NCBI RefSeq assembly: GCF_019049285.1
Contig: NZ_JAGMUL010000107.1
Coordinates: 1 to 38,759, forward strand
DNA length: 38,759 bases
From: Streptomyces sp. AC550_RSS872
Lineage (GTDB): Bacteria > Actinomycetota > Actinomycetes > Streptomycetales > Streptomycetaceae
Direction: 5' to 3'
A model generated the notes under the pieces. It had not been told where the DNA came from and did no database searches. It saw only the letters and a program-made list of their open reading frames with translations. The position numbers were made by a program, and so were the translations under genes. Every line of letters starts with the position of its first letter. Within the stretch, counting starts at the first letter, position 1. Below are positions 17,128 through 24,756 of the stretch, piece by piece.

Positions 17128-18285
17128 ATGACTGCGATTTCTCTCGGCATGCCGTCCGTTCCGACCAAGCTCGCCGAGCGCCGCAAGAGCAGGCAGATCC
17201 AGGTCGGGACGGTGGCGGTGGGCGGCGACGCCCCGGTCTCGGTCCAGTCCATGACGACGACCCGTACGTCCGACATCGGCGCCACCCTCCAGCAGATCGC
17301 CGAGCTCACGGCGTCCGGCTGCCAGATCGTCCGTGTGGCCTGTCCGACACAGGACGACGCGGATGCCCTCTCGACGATCGCCCGCAAGTCGCAGATCCCG
17401 GTGATCGCGGACATCCACTTCCAGCCGAAGTACGTGTTCGCGGCGATCGAGGCCGGCTGCGCCGCGGTCCGTGTGAACCCCGGCAACATCAAGCAGTTCG
17501 ACGACAAGGTCAAGGAGATCGCGCGGGCCGCCAAGGACCACGGCACTCCGATCCGGATCGGCGTCAACGCCGGCTCCCTCGACCGGCGCCTGCTCCAGAA
17601 GTACGGCAAGGCGACGCCCGAGGCCCTTGTGGAGAGCGCGCTGTGGGAGGCGTCCCTCTTCGAGGAGCACGACTTCCGGGACATCAAGATCTCGGTCAAG
17701 CACAACGACCCGGTCATCATGATCGAGGCGTACAAGCAGCTGGCCGCCCAGTGCGACTACCCGCTCCACCTCGGTGTGACCGAGGCGGGCCCGGCGTTCC
17801 AGGGCACGATCAAGTCGGCCGTCGCCTTCGGCGCCCTCCTCTCCCAGGGCATCGGCGACACGATCCGCGTCTCGCTGAGCGCGCCCCCGGCCGAGGAGGT
17901 CAAGGTCGGCATCCAGATCCTGGAGTCCCTGAACCTCAAGCAGCGCGGCCTGGAGATCGTCTCCTGCCCGTCCTGCGGCCGTGCCCAGGTCGACGTCTAC
18001 AAGCTGGCCGAAGAGGTCACCGCCGGCCTCACCGGCATGGAGGTCCCCCTCCGGGTAGCCGTCATGGGCTGTGTGGTGAACGGCCCCGGCGAGGCCCGCG
18101 AGGCCGACCTCGGCGTCGCCTCCGGCAACGGCAAGGGCCAGATCTTCGTCAAGGGCGAGGTCATCAAGACGGTCCCCGAGTCCAAGATCGTCGAGACCCT
18201 CATCGAGGAGGCCATGAAGCTGGCCGAGCAGATGGAGGCGGACGGCGTGACGAGCGGGGAGCCGTCGGTTTCGGTGGCGGGCTGA
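17128..18285 (+). CDS. ispG: 4-hydroxy-3-methylbut-2-enyl diphosphate synthase (flavodoxin)
   Basis: The 385-residue iron-sulfur enzyme makes HMBPP from MEcPP in the penultimate MEP-pathway step. The TIM barrel begins at SVQSMTTTRT and contains ADIHF and RVNPGNI. The C-terminal [4Fe-4S] domain shows all three cysteine ligands, C280 and C283 in SCPSCGR and C315 in MGCVVNGPGE, plus the conserved E322. The size fits the short bacterial form without the plant insert domain. ATG 17128 has only a weak ribosome site (GGGG about 12 nt upstream). A TAATCT box at 17058-17063 could be its -10, but there is no good -35. It probably has its own promoter because a terminator precedes it. Confidence 0.96.
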   Translation: MTAISLGMPSVPTKLAERRKSRQIQVGTVAVGGDAPVSVQSMTTTRTSDIGATLQQIAELTASGCQIVRVACPTQDDADALSTIARKSQIPVIADIHFQPKYVFAAIEAGCAAVRVNPGNIKQFDDKVKEIARAAKDHGTPIRIGVNAGSLDRRLLQKYGKATPEALVESALWEASLFEEHDFRDIKISVKHNDPVIMIEAYKQLAAQCDYPLHLGVTEAGPAFQGTIKSAVAFGALLSQGIGDTIRVSLSAPPAEEVKVGIQILESLNLKQRGLEIVSCPSCGRAQVDVYKLAEEVTAGLTGMEVPLRVAVMGCVVNGPGEAREADLGVASGNGKGQIFVKGEVIKTVPESKIVETLIEEAMKLAEQMEADGVTSGEPSVSVAG

Positions 18286-18326
18286 GAGGATCTCGCCCCC
18301 GCTGCCCCTACCCGTCCCATCCTTTT

Positions 18327-18423
18327 GGGGCTCCGCCCCGGTCCGGCTGAATTTCAGCCCCTCCGGCGTTTGAGGACGAGGCCCGGAGGGCCGACAGCGG
18401 GGGTCTGGGGGCGCAGCCCCCAG
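18327..18423. repeat. Intergenic hairpin repeat (type A copy 1) after ispG
   Basis: The gap after ispG carries a hairpin GGGGC-TCC-GCCCC (18327-18339), a conserved 29-nt segment (18353-18381) and an 8-bp hairpin with a 3-nt loop (18405-18423). The 29-nt segment recurs in inverted orientation, with one mismatch, at 29513-29541. It is a typical Streptomyces interspersed intergenic element and probably also ends the ispG transcript. Confidence 0.75.
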
Positions 18424-18543
18424 GGGCGAGGCGGTGCCCCCACCGTCACTCCTCAACGCCGGCCAACCTCCACAGGGCGGCGTGGCCAAGCTTCCGCAGG
18501 TACAGTGCGGGGACCAGCAGAACCCCAGCGTGAGGCCCCGTAC

Positions 18544-19392
18544 GTGTTGACCCAGACCACCTCCCGGGTCCTCGAACCGAGCGACCTGGACGCCGCGCTC
18601 GCCATCCTCGACAGCGAGCCCGTCGCGAACGCCTTCGTGGCGTCCAGGGTCCAGGTCGCCGGCCTCGACCCGTGGCGCCTCGGCGGCGAGATGTGGGGCT
18701 GGTACGAGGGCGGCATGCTCACCTCCCTGTGCTACGCGGGTGCCAACCTCGTCCCGATCTGCGCGGGCCCCCGAGCCGTACGCGCCTTCGCCGACCGCGC
18801 CCGACGGTCCGGCCGCCGCTGCTCCTCCATCGTCGGCCCGGCCGAAGCCACCGCCCAGCTGTGGCGCCTGCTGGAACCCAGCTGGGGCCCGGCCCGCGAG
18901 GTCCGCGCCCACCAACCCCTCATGGTCACCGACCACATGCCCGCCGACATCACCCCGGATCCGTACGTCCGCCGTATCCGCAAGGACGAGATGGAGACGA
19001 TCATGCCGGCGTGCGTGGCGATGTTCACCGAGGAGGTCGGCGTATCGCCGCTCGCGGGGGACGGCGGCCTGCTCTACCAGGCCCGCGTCGCCGAACTCGT
19101 CGGCTCCGGCCGCTCCTTCGCCCGCCTGGACCAGGACGGCAAGGTCGTCTTCAAGGCGGAGATCGGCGCCGCGACGGACAGGGCCTGCCAGATCCAGGGG
19201 GTGTGGGTGGCCCCCGAGTACCGCGGGCAGGGACTCGCGGCCCCCGGAATGGCGGCCGTACTGCGCTACGCCCTGGCGGACGTGGCCCCGGTCGTGAGCC
19301 TGTACGTGAACGACTTCAACACGGCGGCGAGAAGGACGTACACGAGGGTGGGCTTCCAAGAGGTCGGCGCTTTCATGAGCATCCTGTTCTGA
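18544..19392 (+). CDS. GNAT N-acetyltransferase with N-terminal DUF4081-like domain
   Basis: The 282-residue protein has an N-terminal half (about 10-130) resembling the DUF4081 region found fused to actinobacterial acetyltransferases, with EPVANAFVASRVQ and GWYEGGML. The C-terminal GNAT fold has the acetyl-CoA-binding segment GVWVAPEYRGQGLA, followed by SLYVNDFNTAARRTYTRVGF. It should transfer acetyl from acetyl-CoA to an amine; the substrate is unknown. The GTG start at 18544 has GAGG 8 nt upstream, and TTG 18547 is an alternative. Upstream in-frame codons run through the intergenic repeat and are not coding. It stands alone between two repeat elements. Confidence 0.85.
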   Translation: MLTQTTSRVLEPSDLDAALAILDSEPVANAFVASRVQVAGLDPWRLGGEMWGWYEGGMLTSLCYAGANLVPICAGPRAVRAFADRARRSGRRCSSIVGPAEATAQLWRLLEPSWGPAREVRAHQPLMVTDHMPADITPDPYVRRIRKDEMETIMPACVAMFTEEVGVSPLAGDGGLLYQARVAELVGSGRSFARLDQDGKVVFKAEIGAATDRACQIQGVWVAPEYRGQGLAAPGMAAVLRYALADVAPVVSLYVNDFNTAARRTYTRVGFQEVGAFMSILF

Positions 19393-19401
19393 AACACCCT
19401 C

Positions 19402-19471
19402 AGGGGCGCGGGGCTGTATCGATATGCGGCTCCGCCGCGTGCGCGCGACCAGCCCCCACGACATGCAGTCG
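19402..19471. repeat. Intergenic hairpin repeat (type B, copy 1)
   Basis: The element starts with AGGGGCGCGGGG and contains an internal hairpin GCGGC-TCC-GCCGC; GGGGCT near its start can pair with AGCCCC near its end. It shares the AGGGGCGCGGGG start and a GCGCGA-CA-CC-CACGA block with the copy at 22012-22057, but has an extra hairpin inserted. It lies 10 nt after the GNAT stop and may act as its terminator. Confidence 0.65.
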
Positions 19472-19505
19472 GCCGACAACCTGTGGTCCCCTGTACGCTC
19501 CCCAC

Positions 19506-20072
19506 ATGCGCCTTCCCGGTCACGCACACCGCCGCCAACCAGACGACATCGTGATCGGCCCCCTGGACCTCTCAGCCCGCGTCGACGAGGCCCTCGCAGT
19601 CCAGGCCGTCGCTTTCGGCCTGGGCCCCGAAGAGGTGGCAGTACGGCGCCAAATCGTCCTGCGCCACATGACGTACCCAGGAGCAAGGGCCCTCGGCGCC
19701 ACCACAGCGGAGCGCCTCGTCGGATTCGTCTACGGCATGCCCAACGACCGTACCCACTGGTGGTCCACCGTCGTGGAACCGTACCTCCGGGCCCAGGGCT
19801 ACGACGACTGGCTCGACGACTCCTTCGTCATCACGGAACTCCACGTCCTGCCGCAGTACCAGAACCGCGGCGTGGGCCGTTCCCTCATCACCACGATCAC
19901 GGACGGTGCCGCCGAACCCCGCTCGATCCTCTCGGCGATCGACCTCGAGAGCCCGGCCCGCGGCCTCTACCGCTCCCTCGGCTACCAGGACCTCGCCCGC
20001 CAGGTCCTGTTCCCGAGCGCCCCCAAGCCGTACGCCGTGATGGGCGCACCTCTCCCGCTCCGCCGCCGGTAG
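19506..20072 (+). CDS. GNAT N-acetyltransferase
   Basis: The 188-residue single-domain protein has a clear acetyl-CoA-binding motif ELHVLPQYQNRGVGRSLI and the C-terminal RGLYRSLGYQDLARQVLF strand-helix pair of GNAT enzymes. The target is not identifiable. ATG 19506 has no ribosome site. A TACGCT hexamer at 19494-19499 would place the transcript start at or next to the ATG, so the message may be leaderless, although no -35 is recognisable. proS begins 89 nt downstream on the same strand with its own ribosome site. The frame extends far upstream through the previous gene only as a shadow. Confidence 0.82.
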   Translation: MRLPGHAHRRQPDDIVIGPLDLSARVDEALAVQAVAFGLGPEEVAVRRQIVLRHMTYPGARALGATTAERLVGFVYGMPNDRTHWWSTVVEPYLRAQGYDDWLDDSFVITELHVLPQYQNRGVGRSLITTITDGAAEPRSILSAIDLESPARGLYRSLGYQDLARQVLFPSAPKPYAVMGAPLPLRRR

Positions 20073-20161
20073 GGGCAAGGCCCCCGCCAACCGATTTCCA
20101 CCGCCCCGTACCCCCCGGCTAACCTCCTGCCATAACCCAAACCAGCAGGAGTACGAGAACC

Positions 20162-21865
20162 ATGGCGAACGCACCGGTCCAGCGCATGTCCCAGTTGATG
20201 GCGAAGACGCTGCGCGACGACCCGGCGGACGCCGAGGTCCTCAGCCACAAGCTGCTCGTCCGCGCCGGCTACGTCCGCCGTACGGCGGCCGGCATCTGGT
20301 CGTGGCTGCCCCTCGGCAAGCGGGTCCTAGCCAACGTGGAGCGCATCGTCCGCGAGGAGATGGACGCCATCGGCGCCCAGGAGGTGCTGCTCCCCGCGCT
20401 GCTGCCGCGTGAGCCGTACGACGCGACGGGCCGCTGGGACGAGTACGGCCAGGAGCTGTTCCGGCTCAAGGACCGCAAGGGCGGCGACTACCTGCTCGGC
20501 CCGACCCACGAGGAGATCTTCACCCTGCTGGTGAAGGACCAGGCGTCCTCCTACAAGGACCTGCCGGTCATCCTCTACCAGATCCAGCACAAGTACCGTG
20601 ACGAGGCCCGCCCTCGGGCGGGCATCCTGCGCGGCCGCGAGTTCCTGATGAAGGACTCCTACTCCTTCGACACGGAGGACGAGGGCCTCGCCCAGTCCTA
20701 CGCCCTGCACCGCGCCGCCTACCAGAAGATCTTCGCGCGCCTCGGCCTCGACTACCGCATCGTCGCCGCCACCGCCGGCGCGATGGGCGGCTCCAAGTCG
20801 GAGGAGTTCCTCGCCCCGGCCGGCGCAGGCGAGGACACCTTCGCGGACTGCCCGAACTGCGACTTCGCGGCCAACACCGAGGCGATCTCGTACGAGCTGA
20901 AGCCGGTGGACGCCGAGGGCGTGCCCGCCCTCGAAGAGATCCCGACGCCCGACACCCCGACCATCGAGACCCTGGCCGCCCACCTCGGCGTCCCGGCCTC
21001 CGCGACCCTGAAGAACCTGCTCGTCAAGGTCGACGGCGAGATCGTCGCCGTCGGCGTCCCCGGTGACCGCGAGGTCGACATGGACAAGGTCGAGGCCCAC
21101 TTCGCCCCGGCCGTCGTCGAGATGGTCACCGAGGCGGACTTCGCGGGCCGCCCGGACCTGGTCCGCGGCTACGTCGGCCCGCAGGGCCTGGGCGAGAAGG
21201 TCAAGTACATCGCCGACCCGCGCGTGGCCCCCGGCACCTCCTGGATCACCGGCGCCAACAAGGACGCCACGCACGCCAAGAACGTCGTCGCCGGCCGTGA
21301 CTTCGAGGTCGGCGAGTACGTCGACGTCGTGGTCGTGCAGGAGGGCGACCCCTGCCCCAAGTGCGGCACCGGCCTCAAGCTCGACCGCGCCATCGAGATC
21401 GGCCACATCTTCCAGCTGGGCCGCAAGTACGCCGACGCCCTCAAGCTCGACGTCCTCGGCCAGAACGGCAAGCCGGTCCGCGTCACCATGGGCTCCTACG
21501 GCGTCGGCGTCTCCCGCGCCGTCGCGGCCCTCGCCGAGCAGACCGCCGACGACAAGGGCCTGTGCTGGCCCGCCGAGGTCGCCCCGGCCGACGTCCACGT
21601 GGTCGCCGCCGGCAAGGCCCTCCAGACCGAACTGGCCCTCGACGTCTCCGAGAAGCTCTCCGCGGCCGGCCTGCGCGTCCTGTGCGACGACCGGGCGGGC
21701 GTCTCGCCGGGCGTGAAGTTCACCGACTCGGAGCTGATCGGCGTACCGCAGATCCTGGTGGCCGGGCGGCGCGCGGCCGAGGGCGTCGTCGAGCTCAAGG
21801 ACCGCAGGACCGGTGAGCGCGAGGAGCTGACCGTGGACGAGGCGATCGCCCGCCTCACCGCGTAA
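20162..21865 (+). CDS. proS: Prolyl-tRNA synthetase
   Basis: The 567-residue class II synthetase charges tRNA-Pro. Motif 2 is RDEARPRAGILRGREFLMKD and motif 3 is GSYGVGVSRAVAAL. Between them lies the bacterial-type editing insertion (YbaK-like, about 220-400, with KNLLVKVDGEIVAVGVPGD), which removes mischarged Ala. The C-terminal anticodon-binding domain (about 465-567) contains CDDRAGVSPGVKFTDSELIG. The length is that of the bacterial long form. ATG 20162 follows CAGGAG. A weak promoter TTCCAC, 18 nt, TAACCT ends at 20125. The gene is probably a single transcription unit closed by the structure at 21922-21975. Confidence 0.96.
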   Translation: MANAPVQRMSQLMAKTLRDDPADAEVLSHKLLVRAGYVRRTAAGIWSWLPLGKRVLANVERIVREEMDAIGAQEVLLPALLPREPYDATGRWDEYGQELFRLKDRKGGDYLLGPTHEEIFTLLVKDQASSYKDLPVILYQIQHKYRDEARPRAGILRGREFLMKDSYSFDTEDEGLAQSYALHRAAYQKIFARLGLDYRIVAATAGAMGGSKSEEFLAPAGAGEDTFADCPNCDFAANTEAISYELKPVDAEGVPALEEIPTPDTPTIETLAAHLGVPASATLKNLLVKVDGEIVAVGVPGDREVDMDKVEAHFAPAVVEMVTEADFAGRPDLVRGYVGPQGLGEKVKYIADPRVAPGTSWITGANKDATHAKNVVAGRDFEVGEYVDVVVVQEGDPCPKCGTGLKLDRAIEIGHIFQLGRKYADALKLDVLGQNGKPVRVTMGSYGVGVSRAVAALAEQTADDKGLCWPAEVAPADVHVVAAGKALQTELALDVSEKLSAAGLRVLCDDRAGVSPGVKFTDSELIGVPQILVAGRRAAEGVVELKDRRTGEREELTVDEAIARLTA

Positions 21866-21921
21866 AGGATCTCCTCAGAGAGTTCTACGAGGCACCAAGG
21901 GCGCCTCACGGCTTTCACTCA

Positions 21922-21975
21922 GGCCGTTCCCCGACCGTAGGACGTGACACGGCGTCACTACGGAGGGGAACGGCC
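21922..21975 (+). terminator. Long stem-loop after proS
   Basis: GGCCGTTCCCC (21922-21932) pairs perfectly with 21965-21975. Inside, CCGTA/TACGG and GTGAC/GTCAC continue the pairing with small bulges, giving a ~54-nt almost continuous hairpin. It lies between proS and the leftward kinase-like gene and may serve both directions. Confidence 0.7.
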
Positions 21976-22011
21976 CTGAGACCAGGGAACGGGGTGCCGC
22001 GGCCGCCGCCA

Positions 22012-22057
22012 AGGGGCGCGGGGAACTGCGCGAGCAACCACGAAGCACCCGCAGCCG
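22012..22057. repeat. Intergenic repeat (type B, copy 2)
   Basis: The element begins AGGGGCGCGGGGAACTGCGC and ends CACCCGCAGCCG, close to a very common Streptomyces intergenic sequence as I recall it. It ends 12 nt before the stop codon of the leftward gene. It shares its frame with the element at 19402-19471. Confidence 0.65.
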
Positions 22058-22069
22058 ACAACGCACCCC

Positions 22070-22969
22070 TCATAGCCACCCGGCAAACTCCAGCAACAAC
22101 TCAGCATCCCTGGGCCGGCCAACCCGCAGCGCCCGAACCCCCGACTCAACGGCCCGAAACAACGTCCACCCCCGCAACCGCTCCTGATCCACCTCCAACG
22201 ACTCCGCAAGCCGCTTCACCCGCCGCCGCGTAATCGCCGCCCCCGAGGGCGAGGCGATCAGATCCTCCACCCGATCCCGCACCAACCGCGCCAGATCGAA
22301 AGCGCACTCACCCACCACCGGATCCGGCCCCACGGCCAACCACGGCATCCGCTCCCCGGCCAGCACCTTGCTCTGCCGAAACGTCCCATGCAGCAACCGC
22401 GTCTCAGGCGGCGCGGCCAACAGCTCTTCCCGGGCGGCAAGAGCAGCACCGACCAGCCCAGCCACCTCCGCCTCCGCCGACGCGGTCACCCGCATCGCCT
22501 CGGCCTGCCGTCCCGTCCGCTCGGCGACCGTCTCGAAGGCATGATCGCCGGGCGGCTCCACCCACAGTCGCCGCAACGTCCCCGCCGCCTCCAGCAGCGC
22601 CTTCGCCTCCGGCAGCGACCGCACCGACAGATCCGGATGCAGCCGCTCCAGCAGCAGCACACCCTCGGTCACGAACGGTTCGAGAAGCTGTACGGCGCCC
22701 ACACCGCCCCAGCGCGCGAGCGCGGCCCGCTCGCTCTCAGGGCGGAACCGGGGCGGGGCCAGCTTGAGCACAGCGGGGGTGCCGTCCGCACGCCGCACCA
22801 GTACCACCAGGCTGCTGCGGCCGCCAGGCACTTGCACCCGCTCAACGGTCAACTCGCGTAGCGTGACGGCCTGGTGGGCCGTCTCCGGCAGCTCCACCAA
22901 CCAGTCGTCACCGTCCGGCGCCGTTTCACCGAGCGCCCTGACCAGACGCTGCGGCGGTTCGAAAGCCAT
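22070..22969 (-). CDS. APH(6)/hydroxyurea-phosphotransferase-fold protein, probable pseudokinase
   Basis: The 299-residue protein aligns by eye with the APH(6)/streptomycin-6-kinase-like group: AVLKLAPP with the nucleotide-binding Lys, an ESERAALARW helix with the partner Glu, GAVQLLEP, and a C-terminal VVGECAFDLARLVRDR. The catalytic loop, normally HGDLHxxN, reads HGTFRQSK (residues 194-201), so the catalytic Asp is T196 and the metal-binding Asn is K201. The second metal Asp (normally IDP) is G214 in AVGPDP. Phosphotransfer is therefore unlikely, and a binding or regulatory role is inferred. Start ATG 22969 follows GGGAAGGGACG. It lies 52 nt from the DUF4439 gene on the same strand, with a perfect palindrome between. 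The codon use is normal and the frame is intact, so it is not a decaying gene. Confidence 0.7.
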   Translation of the reverse strand: MAFEPPQRLVRALGETAPDGDDWLVELPETAHQAVTLRELTVERVQVPGGRSSLVVLVRRADGTPAVLKLAPPRFRPESERAALARWGGVGAVQLLEPFVTEGVLLLERLHPDLSVRSLPEAKALLEAAGTLRRLWVEPPGDHAFETVAERTGRQAEAMRVTASAEAEVAGLVGAALAAREELLAAPPETRLLHGTFRQSKVLAGERMPWLAVGPDPVVGECAFDLARLVRDRVEDLIASPSGAAITRRRVKRLAESLEVDQERLRGWTLFRAVESGVRALRVGRPRDAELLLEFAGWL

Positions 22970-22999
22970 GCGCGAGTCGTCCCTTCCCGTACGTGTTCG

Positions 23000-23015
23000 C
23001 CGGTCGGCCGACCGG
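23000..23015. promoter_or_regulatory. Perfect 16-bp palindrome
   Basis: CCGGTCGGCCGACCGG lies between the DUF4439 stop and the kinase-like start, both leftward. As RNA it could form only a short tight hairpin, because it is a palindrome with no loop, so it suits a dimeric DNA-binding protein better than a terminator. The binding protein is unknown. Confidence 0.35.
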
Positions 23016-23021
23016 TCGGCG

Positions 23022-23498
23022 TCAGGCGGTGGGCGCCGGCGAGGCCGCCCCCGTGCCCGCCCGCTCGACGAGCCCAGGGAAGGCTACGCTCTCGCCCCGC
23101 CAGCGCACCGCCCGCACCGCCGCCTCCCGCAGCGCCTCGGCGGCCGTACCCCGCAGCTGACCTTCGGCGGCCCGCACCAGGTCGGAGTACACCCCGGCCA
23201 CCCGGTCCTCCAGGCCGGCGGCGAACCGGACGGCCGCCGCCGAGTCCGGCACCGGGAACGGCAGCGCGTACGCGGCGCTCGCGGCGACCGGCTCGGCGCC
23301 TAGGTCACGTACCTCGCGCGCCAGCGCGTCCCGCCGCGCCCGGTGCCCGTCGTACGCCGCACGTGCTGCCGAGCGCTGCTCCTCACGGATCCGGCCGCCG
23401 ACGACGCCGTACCCGTACACCGCCGCGTGCTCGGCGGCGAGCGCCGCCTGAAGGGCCTTCAGCTGCTCCTTCTTGCCGCCCTTGCCCGTCTCGCTCAC
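23022..23498 (-). CDS. DUF4439 ferritin-like domain protein
   Basis: The 158-residue helical protein starts with LQAALAAEHAAVYGYGVVGG (about 15-34), the signature of DUF4439, followed by a four-helix ferritin-like bundle with AYDGHRARRDALAREV. No function is established for the domain. The Glu/His residues of true di-iron ferritins are only partly visible, so metal binding is uncertain. It lacks a signal peptide. Its GTG start overlaps the stop of the upstream lipoprotein gene as GTGA, so the two are translationally coupled and probably work together at the membrane. The C-terminus is an Ala/Pro-rich tail. Confidence 0.8.
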   Translation of the reverse strand: MSETGKGGKKEQLKALQAALAAEHAAVYGYGVVGGRIREEQRSAARAAYDGHRARRDALAREVRDLGAEPVAASAAYALPFPVPDSAAAVRFAAGLEDRVAGVYSDLVRAAEGQLRGTAAEALREAAVRAVRWRGESVAFPGLVERAGTGAASPAPTA

Positions 23499-24028
23499 TT
23501 GGCCCCCTCCGTCAGCAGATATGCGTGCGCGGCCCCGGCCGCCGCCACCGAGGCCAGCAGCCGCGCCAGTTCGCCCGGCAGGTCGAGCAGCGCCTTCGCC
23601 CGGCGGTCCGCGAGCGCCCGTTCGGCGGCGGCCAGGTCGGTCAGCGCGTCCCGCTCGTCCCCGGGCACGGCGGCCGTGGCAGAGGCCGACGGCGACGCCT
23701 TCCCGGAGGGAGCGGAAGCCGTGGGCTCGGAGGACCCCCCGCCGAACGCCTCCACATGCCGTACGGCCTCCGCCCGCAACGGCCCCACCAGCACCGCCAG
23801 TGCCGGATGGACGGCGAGCACCGCGTCGTACCGCTCGACCAGACCCGCGCTGTCCAGGGCCGCACGCGCGCGTGCCCGCTCGGCGAGTGACGGACTGCCA
23901 CCGGTGCCGCCGTCCGAGTCCTCGGATCCGGAGGAGCAGCCCACCAGCAGCGCGGCGCCCGCGGCCGAGGCGAGCAGGGTTCTTCTGCGCGGCCCCGAGG
24001 GGGAGCGCGGCGGCGAGGGGTACGGCAC
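23495..24028 (-). CDS. Putative lipoprotein with helical domain
   Basis: The 177-residue protein has an N-terminal signal with RRR (14-16), a hydrophobic core and the lipobox LVGC, making C31 the lipid-modified residue. The arginines could allow Tat export. A Ser/Gly/Asp-rich linker follows, then helical segments rich in Ala, Leu and Arg, split by a low-complexity Ser/Ala/Pro section around 97-120. The helical part resembles the ferritin-like partner downstream, suggesting an exported paralogue or interaction partner. The start is a GTG at 24028 with a GAGGACATCT stretch upstream. It heads a leftward set with DUF4439 and possibly the pseudokinase, and is divergent from rimP. Confidence 0.72.
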   Translation of the reverse strand: MPYPSPPRSPSGPRRRTLLASAAGAALLVGCSSGSEDSDGGTGGSPSLAERARARAALDSAGLVERYDAVLAVHPALAVLVGPLRAEAVRHVEAFGGGSSEPTASAPSGKASPSASATAAVPGDERDALTDLAAAERALADRRAKALLDLPGELARLLASVAAAGAAHAYLLTEGAK

Positions 24029-24149
24029 GGCAGATGTCCTCGGGGAACTCGTACGAAAGCGGTTACGGGAACAGCGGGTCGAACAGGCCCGTGATCACCG
24101 TACCCGCGCGAGCCGACGGCACCACTCATCGGCACCGTCCGTGCCCAGG

Positions 24150-24179
24150 TGGACGGCAACAGTCCCTGCGACCGGATAC
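24150..24179 (+). promoter_or_regulatory. Candidate promoter for rimP-nusA operon
   Basis: TGGACG (24150-24155) and GGATAC (24174-24179) are 18 nt apart, giving a start about 50 nt before rimP. The -35 is reasonable but the -10 lacks a leading T. The 210-nt divergent gap to the lipoprotein gene must hold promoters for both sides. Confidence 0.25.
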
Positions 24180-24238
24180 CCTTTGACCAGACACGCGCCC
24201 CATCCCACAACAGCACACGCGGCCGAGGAGTCACCCGG

Positions 24239-24754
24239 ATGAGCACCACCCAGAGCGAGAGGCTGCGAGAACTACTGGAGCCGCTCGTCAGCTCCCAGGG
24301 CCTGGATCTCGAAGAGATCGCAGTGGACTCCGTCGGACGCAAGCGTGTGCTCCGCGTTGTCGTCGACTCCGACACCGGTGCCGATCTGGACCGGATCGCC
24401 GATGTGAGCCGTGCGCTCTCGGCGAAGCTCGACGAGACGGACGTGATGGGCGAGGGCGAGTACACCCTCGAGGTGGGTACCCCGGGCGCGGAGCGCGCCC
24501 TCACCGAGCACCGCCACTACGTACGTGCCGTCGACCGGCTCGTGAAGTTCCAACTCGCCGAGGGCGGCGAGCTGGTGGCCCGGATCCTGACGGTCGACGA
24601 CGACGGACTCGACCTCGAAGTGCCCGGAGTGAAGGGCCGCAGGGCCACCTCCCGCAGACTCGGTTTCCCGGAGATCGACAAGGCGCGCGTGCAGGTCGAG
24701 TTCAGCCGCAAGGACAGCAAAGACAGCAAGGACGAGAAGGAAGAGGAGGCGTAG
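24239..24754 (+). CDS. rimP: Ribosome maturation factor RimP
   Basis: The 171-residue protein assists maturation of the 30S subunit. The N-terminal alpha/beta domain contains LEEIAVDSVGRKRVLRVVVD and the family hallmark DLDRIADVSRALSAKLDE, then YTLEVGTPGAERALTE (typically EVSSPGxxRPL). The C-terminal SH3-like barrel covers about 95-155. A charged tail rich in Lys, Asp and Glu ends the protein. ATG 24239 has GAGGAG 8 nt upstream. It is the first gene of the nusA-infB cluster, with 2 nt between its stop and the nusA start. Confidence 0.95.
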   Translation: MSTTQSERLRELLEPLVSSQGLDLEEIAVDSVGRKRVLRVVVDSDTGADLDRIADVSRALSAKLDETDVMGEGEYTLEVGTPGAERALTEHRHYVRAVDRLVKFQLAEGGELVARILTVDDDGLDLEVPGVKGRRATSRRLGFPEIDKARVQVEFSRKDSKDSKDEKEEEA

Positions 24755-24756
24755 CC

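Noticed and set aside
17020..19686. Open frame of 888 codons antisense to ispG and the first GNAT gene
   Set aside because: Typical shadow in GC-rich DNA; it crosses an intergenic repeat and overlaps two well-supported genes.
20073..20161. T-box or other riboswitch before proS
   Set aside because: The gap is only 89 nt and lacks the long leader, T-box sequence and antiterminator needed.
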